A program made the translations under genes and the position numbers. A model generated the notes under the pieces. It worked only from the letters and a program-made list of their open reading frames with translations. It was not told where the DNA came from and ran no database searches. From Pseudomonadota bacterium (lineage in GTDB: Bacteria > Pseudomonadota > Gammaproteobacteria > Burkholderiales > Burkholderiaceae), in assembly GCA_023441105.1 (NCBI GenBank), contig JAEZQX010000315.1:1-5616 (forward strand): a stretch of DNA of 5,616 nucleotides, given 5' to 3'. The stretch's first letter is position 1, and each line of letters starts with the position of its first letter. Positions 1 through 5,228 of this stretch are shown piece by piece.

Positions 1-276
1 GGCCGGCCCCGCCGCCGGTGCGGCAGGCGCAGGCGGCGGGGCGCCGTGGCGCGCCTGCCAGGCAAGGGCGGCGGCCAGCAGCATGAACAGCACGCCGACG
101 CAGCCCGGCAGCAGCCCGGGAATCGACCACGGATTGATGTGGAGGTTCTCCAGCCGGTCGATGCGCCAGCTGGCGACGATCACGACCAGCCCGAACACCG
201 CCCACACGGCGGCGGCGAGGTACTCGCCGCGCCGCCAGGCACGGTGATCCGCGCCGTCCTGCAGGGTGGGATTCAG
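1..276 (-). CDS. TctB-family small membrane subunit of a tripartite tricarboxylate transporter (5' part only)
   Basis: Partial gene: 92 codons from a proposed CTG start (276-274) to the window edge, open throughout. TctB proteins are the small integral-membrane subunit that works with the large TctA permease and a periplasmic TctC receptor in secondary uptake of carboxylates. Visible are a short polar N-terminus (about 1-18), TM1 at about 19-37 (YLAAAVWAVFGLVVIVASW), a linker with RLENLHINPWSIPGLLPG at 41-58, and TM2 at about 55-74, followed by an Ala/Pro-rich linker. The NPW(S/T)IPGL(L/V)PG stretch entering TM2 is characteristic of one TctB subgroup. The gene lies directly behind the receptor gene on the same strand, in the usual C-B-A order, and the start overlaps the receptor stop as CTGA. 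No ATG, GTG or TTG was found in this frame near the junction; the first in-frame GTG (codon 24) lies inside TM1. A GGGA 7 nt before the CTG could serve as a weak ribosome binding site. The family call is firm; the start codon is inferred. Confidence 0.8.
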   Translation of the reverse strand, partial: MNPTLQDGADHRAWRRGEYLAAAVWAVFGLVVIVASWRIDRLENLHINPWSIPGLLPGCVGVLFMLLAAALAWQARHGAPPPAPAAPAAGPA

Positions 277-1289
277 CGCTTGATCCCGATCGATTCCGGC
301 GTCACCTTGGCCATGCCGGCATCCTGCAGCAGGTAGGCGTCGCTGACGACGGTCGGCCAGACGGCCTCCTGGGCGGCCTTGCCGTACAGCGGCGTGAACA
401 GGGCGCCCTTGTCGCTGGCGTACTTGCGCAGCTTCTCGGAGTTGGCCACCCGCTCCGCCCAGAGCTTCTCGATGGTGGCAACCGCCTCCGGCGGCGCGCC
501 TTTCGGAATGAAGATGCCGAAGGCGGTGGTGACCTGCGGGAAGTCCTTCACGAATTGCGTGATCGGCGGGATGGTGCCGACGCCCTCGATGGTGAGCGGC
601 TGGTCGCCGACCACCGCGAGCGGCCGCAGCCGCTTGCCCTTGATCATCTCGGCCTGCTCGGGCGCGAGCTGGGTGGTGACTTCGGTCTCTCCCGAGACGG
701 TGGAAACGACTGCGGGATTGCCGCCGTCATAGGTGACGTGGCGGTACTTGACGCCGGTGGAGCGCGAGATCGCTTCCATCGCGAAGTGACCGGAGGAGCT
801 GTTGCCGGCGGTGGAGACCGACACCTGCTTGGTCTTCATCGCCTCGAGCAGTTCCGGGAAGGTCTTGTACGGGCTCGACGGATTGACGCTCACGATCGAA
901 ACGTTGGTGACGGCGAGGAACAGGTCGAAGTCCTGGACCTTGCTGTCGATCATGCCCAGCAGCGGATAGGTGCCGAGTTGCTTGGCGGCGCCGGCGGTCC
1001 AGGTGTAGCCGTCGCGCGGCGCATCCATGGCAGCCTTGGTGCCGATCGAGCCCGCACCACCGGGCTGGTTGACGACCACGATCTTCTGGCCCAGGCCGGC
1101 TTCCACCTCCGACGCAGCAAGCCGCGTCACCTGGTCGGTAGCGCCGCCCGCCGCCCACGGCACGATGATGGTGATCGGCTTGGTCGGCTTCCACTGGGCA
1201 TGGGCAGTGCCGGCGGCGAGCAAGCCGCCGACCAGCGCGGCGCCTGCCACCACGGCCGCATTGGCGGTCTTCCTGAGCGTCTGTTTCAA
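273..1289 (-). CDS. Bug/TctC-family periplasmic solute-binding protein of a tripartite tricarboxylate transporter
   Basis: A 338-aa periplasmic receptor that would capture a carboxylate-type ligand and deliver it to a TctAB membrane complex. The substrate cannot be read from sequence. The N-terminus is a classic Sec signal: basic residues (K2, R6, K7), hydrophobic core 11-27, and cleavage expected after AHA (29-31). The mature protein opens with KPITIIVPWAAGGATDQ (37-53), the first Bug-family signature, in which D52 sits at the position normally contacting ligand. NQPGGAGSIGTKAA at 74-87 and APRDGYTW at 90-97 are further family hallmarks. Length is normal for the family. I place the start at TTG 1289-1287 rather than 84 bases upstream, because a GGGAGA (1300-1295) lies 5 nt before it, the signal peptide then has standard form, and the promoter-like AT-rich element lies inside the upstream extension. 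It is followed by the TctB gene with overlapping stop/start and preceded by a TetR-type gene on the same strand. Confidence 0.93.
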   Translation of the reverse strand: MKQTLRKTANAAVVAGAALVGGLLAAGTAHAQWKPTKPITIIVPWAAGGATDQVTRLAASEVEAGLGQKIVVVNQPGGAGSIGTKAAMDAPRDGYTWTAGAAKQLGTYPLLGMIDSKVQDFDLFLAVTNVSIVSVNPSSPYKTFPELLEAMKTKQVSVSTAGNSSSGHFAMEAISRSTGVKYRHVTYDGGNPAVVSTVSGETEVTTQLAPEQAEMIKGKRLRPLAVVGDQPLTIEGVGTIPPITQFVKDFPQVTTAFGIFIPKGAPPEAVATIEKLWAERVANSEKLRKYASDKGALFTPLYGKAAQEAVWPTVVSDAYLLQDAGMAKVTPESIGIKR

Positions 1290-1294
1290 GCTGA

Positions 1295-1300
1295 TCTCCC
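1295..1300 (-). promoter_or_regulatory. Ribosome binding site deciding the TTG start of the TctC-family gene
   Basis: GGGAGA on the minus strand, 5 nt before TTG 1289-1287. The longer reading frame opening at 1373 has no comparable site and would put 28 extra residues in front of a complete signal peptide. Confidence 0.7.
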
Positions 1301-1329
1301 TGTGTATTGAGCCGGCCTCGCCGACCTTG

Positions 1330-1345
1330 TTAACTATCCGGTTAA
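1330..1345. promoter_or_regulatory. Inverted repeat TTAAC-N6-GTTAA, candidate operator for the transporter gene
   Basis: TTAAC (1330-1334) and GTTAA (1341-1345) form a perfect 5-bp inverted repeat around a 6-bp centre. GTTAA also occurs as a direct repeat at 1329-1333 and 1341-1345. The element stands out in GC-rich DNA, overlaps the edge of the proposed -10 box and covers the expected transcription start, where a bound repressor would block initiation. The neighbouring TetR-family protein is the obvious candidate ligand-responsive binder, but the half-sites are short and no matching copy was found in front of the regulator's own gene. Role is inferred. Confidence 0.4.
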
Positions 1346-1373
1346 TATAAAGCGACGAATGGCGCCGCCGCAA
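1344..1373 (-). promoter_or_regulatory. Candidate sigma70-type promoter of the TctC-TctB transporter genes
   Basis: On the minus strand TTGCGG (1373-1368, 3 of 6 matches to the -35 consensus) is followed after 18 bp by TATATT (1349-1344, 5 of 6 matches to the -10 consensus). It lies in the most AT-rich patch of the window, within the 121-bp gap between the TetR-type stop and the receptor start. Transcription would begin near 1337, giving a leader of about 48 nt. The weak -35 box and slightly long spacer are consistent with a regulated promoter. Confidence 0.45.
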
Positions 1374-1410
1374 GCCCAGGACATCCCGACCGCCCTGCCC
1401 TGGCCGCGGG

Positions 1411-2061
1411 CTAGTTGCGCACCAGGTAGCCCAGCACCAGGTCGGTCATATGCGAGAGCCGCTCGAGCCTGGCCTTCGGCGCCATCAGGTCGCGATCGAA
1501 GATGGTCGACAGCGTGTGGTTGTTGCTGAGGTAGAAGTAGGACAGGCCGGCGATCGAGATGTACAGCTGGATCGGATCGACGCCGGCCCGGAACAGGCCG
1601 CTCTTGGCGCCGCGCTCGAGCACGTCGGCAATGGTGGCGACGAACGGCGAATGCAGCGTGCGCACGCGGGCCGATTTCTTCAGGTGTCGCGCCCGGTGCA
1701 GGTTCTCGCTGTTGAGCAGGATCGGGAACGAGGGGTTCTCGATGTAGTAGTTCCAGGTGAAGGCGATCAGGCGTCGGATCGCTTCGGTCGGCTCGACCTG
1801 CGTCAGGTTGAGCGCCTGCTCCTCGCCGCGGATCTTGGCATAGGCGCGCTCCAGCACCGCCAGGAACAGGTCCTCCTTCTGGCCGAAGTAGTAGTAGAGC
1901 ATCCGCTTGTTGATGCCGGCCCGCTCCGCGATACGGTCGACTCGGGCGCCGCCCAGGCCGTAGGCGGCGAATTCATCGGTGGCGGCGGTCAGGATCGCCT
2001 CGCGGGTCGCCTCCGGGTCGCGGCTGGCTGGCCGATCGCGGGCTGTCACGGATTTGAGCAT
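1411..2061 (-). CDS. TetR/AcrR-family transcriptional regulator
   Basis: A 216-aa one-component regulator, usual length for the family. Residues 17-66 form the N-terminal DNA-binding domain: TREAILTAATDEFAAYG (19-35), then the helix-turn-helix GGARVDRIAERAGINKRMLYYYFGQKEDLF (37-66), with YYYF closing the recognition region and the normal (K/S)xxLF following. The remaining 150 residues are the helical ligand-binding and dimer domain, with segments such as NYYIENP and YFYLSNNHTLSTIF that recall the RutR/YcdC-like C-terminal type; ligand unknown. I prefer ATG 2061-2059 because the family core begins soon after it; an in-frame GTG at 2088-2086 would add nine residues (MRTVWLVSG) and cannot be excluded. 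Neither start has a clear Shine-Dalgarno. It lies upstream of the TctC-family gene on the same strand and diverges from the AEC permease gene, so either transporter, or both, may be its target (inference). Confidence 0.93.
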   Translation of the reverse strand: MLKSVTARDRPASRDPEATREAILTAATDEFAAYGLGGARVDRIAERAGINKRMLYYYFGQKEDLFLAVLERAYAKIRGEEQALNLTQVEPTEAIRRLIAFTWNYYIENPSFPILLNSENLHRARHLKKSARVRTLHSPFVATIADVLERGAKSGLFRAGVDPIQLYISIAGLSYFYLSNNHTLSTIFDRDLMAPKARLERLSHMTDLVLGYLVRN

Positions 2062-2163
2062 GCCCGATACTAACCAAACCGTCCGCACGCGGTACAGTGA
2101 CCCAGGGACTTGCCGCTCCCGGGCTTACCCGAACGCTCCGCCGGGCGATGACGCCCCCATTCC
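2062..2163. promoter_or_regulatory. Divergent intergenic region between TetR-type and AEC permease genes
   Basis: This 102-bp interval must carry the start signals of both divergent genes unless they lie inside coding sequence. I see no convincing paired -35/-10 in either direction. On the minus strand TAGTAT (2072-2067) is a 4-of-6 -10-like hexamer lying 5 bp before the regulator ATG, which would imply a nearly leaderless message, but no -35 box precedes it. On the plus strand TACAGT (2093-2098) is a weak -10-like hexamer. No clear palindromic operator was found. Assigned by position rather than motif. Confidence 0.4.
2143..2156 (+). other. Small hairpin directly before the AEC permease start
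   Basis: GGGCG (2143-2147) and CGCCC (2152-2156) pair perfectly around an ATGA loop, ending 7 nt before TTG 2164. It occupies the place where a Shine-Dalgarno would be expected. It may limit translation of the permease or may be chance in GC-rich DNA. Confidence 0.3.
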
Positions 2164-3096
2164 TTGCTAGCGATCGTCAACGTCACCATTCCGTTCTTCG
2201 CGCTGGTCCTGTGCGGCTACCTCGCCGCGCGCGGCCGGCGCCTGCCGCTGGCCGCCGTCGGGCCGCTCAACAGCTTAGTGCTCTACTTCGCGCTGCCGGC
2301 GCTGCTGTTCCGCTTCGTCGCCAACTCGCCGTTCCGGCAGATCGCCGACCTGCCGATCTTCACCGCCTACGGTCTCACCGGCATGCTGGTATTCGGCCTC
2401 AGCGCCTTCGTCCTGCGTCGCTGCAACCGTGACGGCTGGCGCGATACCGCCTTCGGCGCACTGGCCGCCAGCTGGGCCAACTGGGGCTACATGGGCTTTG
2501 CGCTGCTGCCGGCGATCCTCGGCCCGCAGGCGATCGGCGTGCTCGTCTCGGCCGGCATCGCCGACCTGGTCCTGATCGTGTCCCTGGCGCTCGCGCTCGC
2601 CTCGCGTGAAGGGCGCGGCAGCGAGCACTGGACCACGGCGGTCAAGGGAGCCCTGCAGGGCATCGGCCGCAACCCGCTCATCTGGGCCATCGTCGCGGGC
2701 ATGTTCGCCTCGGCCTTCGGCATCGGCCTGCCATTCGCGATCGACGAGTTCCTGCGCCTGCTGGCCACGGCCGCCGGTCCGGTGGCGTTGTTCGCGATCG
2801 GCCTGTCGCTCTACATCCCGGGACCGTTGAAAATCGCGCCCGTCACGTTCGTCCTGGTCGTGATCAAGCTGGCGGTGCATCCGCTGCTGGCCTGGGCGGT
2901 GGCCCGTTGGCTGCTGGGTCTTGACGCCGTGCAGGCCGCGGCGCTGATGCGGGCCGCGGCGCTGCCGGCCGCCGGCACCGCCTTCCTGTTCGCCGAGCAG
3001 CAGCAGGCCGACGCCGATCGCATCGCCGGCGTCATCATGATCTCGACCGCCGCCGCCTTCCTCACCTTCTCGCTCTGCGCAGCGCTGGTAAGATAA
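2164..3096 (+). CDS. AEC-family (auxin efflux carrier-like) membrane transporter
   Basis: A 310-aa inner-membrane permease of the Mem_trans/AEC family, whose bacterial members include carriers linked to malonate and other organic acids; the substrate here cannot be deduced. Ten hydrophobic segments are visible, roughly at 2-22, 35-53, 65-85, 96-119, 122-146, 169-193, 198-219, 225-251, 256-277 and 285-308, in two halves of five separated by a polar loop (147-168). The N-terminus (LAIVNVTIPFFALVLCGYLA, 2-21) and LNSLVLYFALPALLF (35-49) with its conserved-type proline are typical of the family. The frame has a TGA at 2149-2151 only four codons upstream, so TTG 2164 is the only standard start that keeps TM1; no clear Shine-Dalgarno precedes it. 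It diverges from the TetR-type gene and is followed 20 bp after its stop by a strong hairpin, so it is probably transcribed alone. Confidence 0.9.
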   Translation: MLAIVNVTIPFFALVLCGYLAARGRRLPLAAVGPLNSLVLYFALPALLFRFVANSPFRQIADLPIFTAYGLTGMLVFGLSAFVLRRCNRDGWRDTAFGALAASWANWGYMGFALLPAILGPQAIGVLVSAGIADLVLIVSLALALASREGRGSEHWTTAVKGALQGIGRNPLIWAIVAGMFASAFGIGLPFAIDEFLRLLATAAGPVALFAIGLSLYIPGPLKIAPVTFVLVVIKLAVHPLLAWAVARWLLGLDAVQAAALMRAAALPAAGTAFLFAEQQQADADRIAGVIMISTAAAFLTFSLCAALVR

Positions 3097-3115
3097 ACCG
3101 ACACCCGTGACCGGC

Positions 3116-3141
3116 AGCCGGCGCCGCAGGCGTCCGGCTTT
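3116..3141 (+). terminator. Candidate Rho-independent terminator after the AEC permease gene
   Basis: A 5' arm (3117-3125, GCCGGCGCC) pairs with a 3' arm (3129-3138) through nine G-C pairs around a GCA loop, with one bulged T at 3133; A3116 with T3139 adds a tenth pair. A short TTT (3139-3141) follows. The T tract is weak, but the stem is strong and lies 20 nt after the permease stop, in the 112-bp gap before the MscS ATG. It could alternatively fold in a leader of the MscS message. Confidence 0.5.
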
Positions 3142-3162
3142 GCCGCGCCCTGCAACCGCATC

Positions 3163-3166
3163 GAGG
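3163..3166 (+). promoter_or_regulatory. Shine-Dalgarno-like GAGG upstream of the MscS-family gene
   Basis: GAGG is the only good ribosome binding site before this gene. It lies 9 nt ahead of an in-frame ATC (3176-3178) and 42 nt ahead of the first ATG (3209), too far to serve that ATG directly. The in-frame stop TAA at 3167-3169 directly follows it, so the true start must lie between 3170 and 3209. Confidence 0.4.
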
Positions 3167-3208
3167 TAACGCCCTATCGACACGCCCTGGTACCACGACC
3201 CCCTGCTG

Positions 3209-4279
3209 ATGGGCCTTTCGGCGCTGGATTTCGGCATCGCTGCCTTCGTCGCCATCGTCAGCTTCATCATCATGTCGGTCGCGCTGCGCATCGGCTGCGC
3301 GGCCACCAGCCGCATCGCGGCCCACGGCTCGCTGCATGGCGCCGGCTCGGCGGCAGGGGTCGCCAGCGAGATCCTGAGTGGCACCAGCCGCGGCCTGGTG
3401 GCGTTGACTGCGGTATTGATCGGGGTCGGCACGCTGAACCTGGCCGAGCCCTGGACGTCGCGCCTGAGCCACCTGTGGTTCCTCACGCTGATGCTGCAGG
3501 TGGCCTTGTGGGCCAACCGTGCGATCACGCTGGGCCTGGCGCGATACTTCAAGCGGCACGCCGGCAACGGCGGCGCCGCGAGCGCCTCCGCCACCCTGTT
3601 GTCATGGGCGCTGCGCACGATGCTGTGGGCGGTGGCCATCCTGTCGGTGCTGGCCAACGTCGGGGTCAACATCACCGCCTTCGTCGCCAGCCTGGGCATC
3701 GGCGGCGTCGCGGTCGCGCTGGCGGTCCAGAACATCCTGGGCGACCTGTTCGCCTCGCTGGCCATCGCGGTGGACAAGCCGTTCGAGGTCGGCGACGGCA
3801 TCGGCGTCGGCACCGTTGCGGGTACGGTCGAGTACGTCGGCCTGAAGACCACGCGGATCCGCGCCGCCGGCGGCGAGCAGGTCATCATGTCGAAAGCCGA
3901 CCTGCTCAAGCAGACCGTCAGCAACTTCAAGCGACAGTTGACGCGCCGGGTGGTGATCAACTTCGGCGTGAGCTACGACACGACGCCGGAGCAACTGGAA
4001 GCGATCCCGGGCATCGTGACGCGACTCCTCCAGGCGCAGGAGCAGGTCCGCTTCGACCGCGCGCACTTCAAGGGCTTCGGCGAAAGCGCGCTCAATTTCG
4101 AAGTTGTCTACGTGGTGCTGGTGCCGGACTTCAACCTCCACATGGACCTGCAGCAGGCGTTCAACCTGCAGCTGATGCGCGAGCTGCGCGGCATCGGCGT
4201 GAGCTTCGCCCATCCCACCCGCACGATCCATGTCGCCGGCCCGGTGGGACCGGCCATGGCTGCGGCCGAAGCCTCCTAG
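3209..4279 (+). CDS. MscS-family mechanosensitive ion channel
   Basis: A 356-aa inner-membrane channel that would open under membrane tension and release solutes during hypo-osmotic shock; MscS channels work as heptamers. Hydrophobic segments lie at about 8-30, 62-78, 88-110 and 131-150, then the pore-lining TM3 at about 154-176, rich in Gly and Ala (LGIGGVAVALAVQNILGDLF, 162-181). The beta domain follows, with the signature SLAIAVDKPFEVGD (183-196), GTVEYVGLKTTRIR (205-218) and a polar stretch ending VSNFKR (237-242). The alpha/beta C-terminal domain spans about 246-345. The extra TM helices before the pore place it with the larger MscS relatives. The ATG used here has no Shine-Dalgarno; an ATC at 3176, in frame and 9 nt after GAGG, would add 11 residues (IDTPWYHDPLL). 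The promoter is not evident. It converges on rlmJ with 7 bp between stop codons and no hairpin between them. Confidence 0.93.
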   Translation: MGLSALDFGIAAFVAIVSFIIMSVALRIGCAATSRIAAHGSLHGAGSAAGVASEILSGTSRGLVALTAVLIGVGTLNLAEPWTSRLSHLWFLTLMLQVALWANRAITLGLARYFKRHAGNGGAASASATLLSWALRTMLWAVAILSVLANVGVNITAFVASLGIGGVAVALAVQNILGDLFASLAIAVDKPFEVGDGIGVGTVAGTVEYVGLKTTRIRAAGGEQVIMSKADLLKQTVSNFKRQLTRRVVINFGVSYDTTPEQLEAIPGIVTRLLQAQEQVRFDRAHFKGFGESALNFEVVYVVLVPDFNLHMDLQQAFNLQLMRELRGIGVSFAHPTRTIHVAGPVGPAMAAAEAS

Positions 4280-4286
4280 CAGGTTT

Positions 4287-5129
4287 CTAGCTCGACTCCA
4301 GCACGAAGGTCGCCTCCTGGTCCTGCGCCAGCGCGTCCAGCAGCCACGGCATCGTCCCGCGCAGCGTGTCGGCCAGCGTCCATGGCGGATTGACGATGAA
4401 CATGCCGCTGCCGTGCAGGCCGTAGCCGTCGGCGGCCGGTGCCTTCACCGTCAAGCCGACATGCAGCCAGTCGCCGGCGCCGGCCAGCTTCAGCGAGTTG
4501 GGCAGCTGCCGTGATTCGCGCCGTTGGACCTGGGGATACCAGATGGCGTAGGTGCCGGTGGCGAAACGCGCCAGCGCATCGACCAAGGTCTGCTTGGTGC
4601 GCTTGTAATCGGCCTTGTCCTCGTAGGACGGGTCGATCAGCACCAGCGCCCGCCGCGACGGCGGCGGCAGCACCGACTTGAGCGCATCGAAGCCGTCGCC
4701 CGCCAGTGCGATCGCCCGCCGCCCCTCGGCCGCGACATTCTGCTGCAGGATGCGGATCTCGGTGCTGTGCTTCTCGAACAGCCGCAGGCGATCCTGCGGC
4801 CTGAGCATCTGCAGCGCGATCTGCGGCGACCCGGGGTAGGCCTTGAGCTTGTGGGGATCGGGGTTGAGCCGGCCGACCTGCGCCACGTAGTCCGCCAATG
4901 CCGGCGGGAGGCCCCGGCGGCCCCACAGCCGGCCGATGCCGGTTTCGAACTCCGCATTCTTGAGCGCGGTGCTGTCGGTCAGGGCGTACTGCGCAGCGCC
5001 GGCATGCGTATCGATGTACCACAACGCCTTATCCTTCTGCACCAGGTAGCCGAGCAGCTGCACCAGGATGAAGTGCTTCAGGACGTCCGCATGGTTGCCG
5101 GCATGAAAGCCGTGTCGATAGCTGAGCAT
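4287..5129 (-). CDS. rlmJ: 23S rRNA (adenine(2030)-N(6))-methyltransferase RlmJ
   Basis: A 280-aa SAM-dependent enzyme that N6-methylates A2030 of 23S rRNA (E. coli numbering) before the large subunit is complete; a housekeeping, usually non-essential modification. The N-terminus MLSYRHGFHAGNHADVLKH (1-19) is the RlmJ signature. DTHAG (40-44) is the SAM-binding motif I, KAYPGSP (96-102) and LFEKH (117-121) are family blocks, and the catalytic motif IV is DPSY at 166-169 where most N6-adenine methyltransferases have DPPY. The C-terminus includes YAIWYPQV and GSGMFIVNPPW. The length equals that of E. coli RlmJ. I start it at ATG 5129-5127, the position giving the family N-terminus; the frame stays open 157 codons further upstream but that extension is not RlmJ-like and runs antisense to the udgX gene. 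No strong Shine-Dalgarno is visible. The gene is head-to-head with udgX and tail-to-tail with the MscS gene. Confidence 0.97.
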   Translation of the reverse strand: MLSYRHGFHAGNHADVLKHFILVQLLGYLVQKDKALWYIDTHAGAAQYALTDSTALKNAEFETGIGRLWGRRGLPPALADYVAQVGRLNPDPHKLKAYPGSPQIALQMLRPQDRLRLFEKHSTEIRILQQNVAAEGRRAIALAGDGFDALKSVLPPPSRRALVLIDPSYEDKADYKRTKQTLVDALARFATGTYAIWYPQVQRRESRQLPNSLKLAGAGDWLHVGLTVKAPAADGYGLHGSGMFIVNPPWTLADTLRGTMPWLLDALAQDQEATFVLESS

Positions 5130-5216
5130 GCCCGAATGGTAAGGCACCGGCCTCACCGCCTCGCCGCAGCCGCAGCCGTGGGCATGTCGATTGCGCCGCC
5201 TGCCGGCTCCAGTCGC
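5130..5216. promoter_or_regulatory. Divergent intergenic region between rlmJ and udgX
   Basis: A GC-rich interval that should hold start signals for two divergent genes. I find no convincing promoter hexamer pair; TACCAT on the minus strand, 6 bp before the rlmJ ATG, is a weak -10-like match without a -35. No LexA box of the CTGT-N8-ACAG type is visible, so nothing here shows SOS control of udgX. Part of it (5184-5228) is an in-frame extension of udgX from an ATG at 5184. Confidence 0.35.
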
Positions 5217-5222
5217 AGGAGG
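5217..5222 (+). promoter_or_regulatory. Strong Shine-Dalgarno of udgX
   Basis: A perfect AGGAGG lies 6 nt before ATG 5229. It selects this start over the in-frame ATG at 5184, which has no comparable site and would add 15 residues (MSIAPPAGSSRRRNR). Confidence 0.8.
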
Positions 5223-5228
5223 AATCGG

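Noticed and set aside
555..1310. A 251-codon plus-strand frame opposite the TctC-type receptor
   Set aside because: A shadow of the receptor coding strand; the composition is rich in Arg, Gly and Asp with no recognisable domain.
1384..1414. Possible terminator after the TetR-type gene from GC-rich complementary stretches
   Set aside because: Only a 4-bp GCCC/GGGC stem with a 7-nt loop can be drawn, and no T tract follows on the minus strand.
2062..2090. Second copy of the TTAAC/GTTAA operator in front of the TetR-type gene
   Set aside because: GGTTAGTATCGGG on the minus strand (2076-2064) loosely resembles GTTAACTATCCGG at 1329-1341, but needs a gap and mismatches and is not palindromic.
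2275..3960. A 561-codon open frame on the minus strand across the AEC and MscS genes
   Set aside because: It is antisense to two clear membrane-protein genes, its translation is low-complexity and rich in Arg, Gln, Asp and Ala with no family likeness, and it arises from third-position GC bias.
4280..4286. Possible bidirectional terminator between the convergent MscS and rlmJ genes
   Set aside because: The gap is 7 bp, with no inverted repeat spanning it.
5184..5228. Earlier udgX start at ATG 5184
   Set aside because: In frame, but it lacks a ribosome site, whereas ATG 5229 has a perfect AGGAGG at 6-nt spacing. The glycosylase domain does not need the extra residues.
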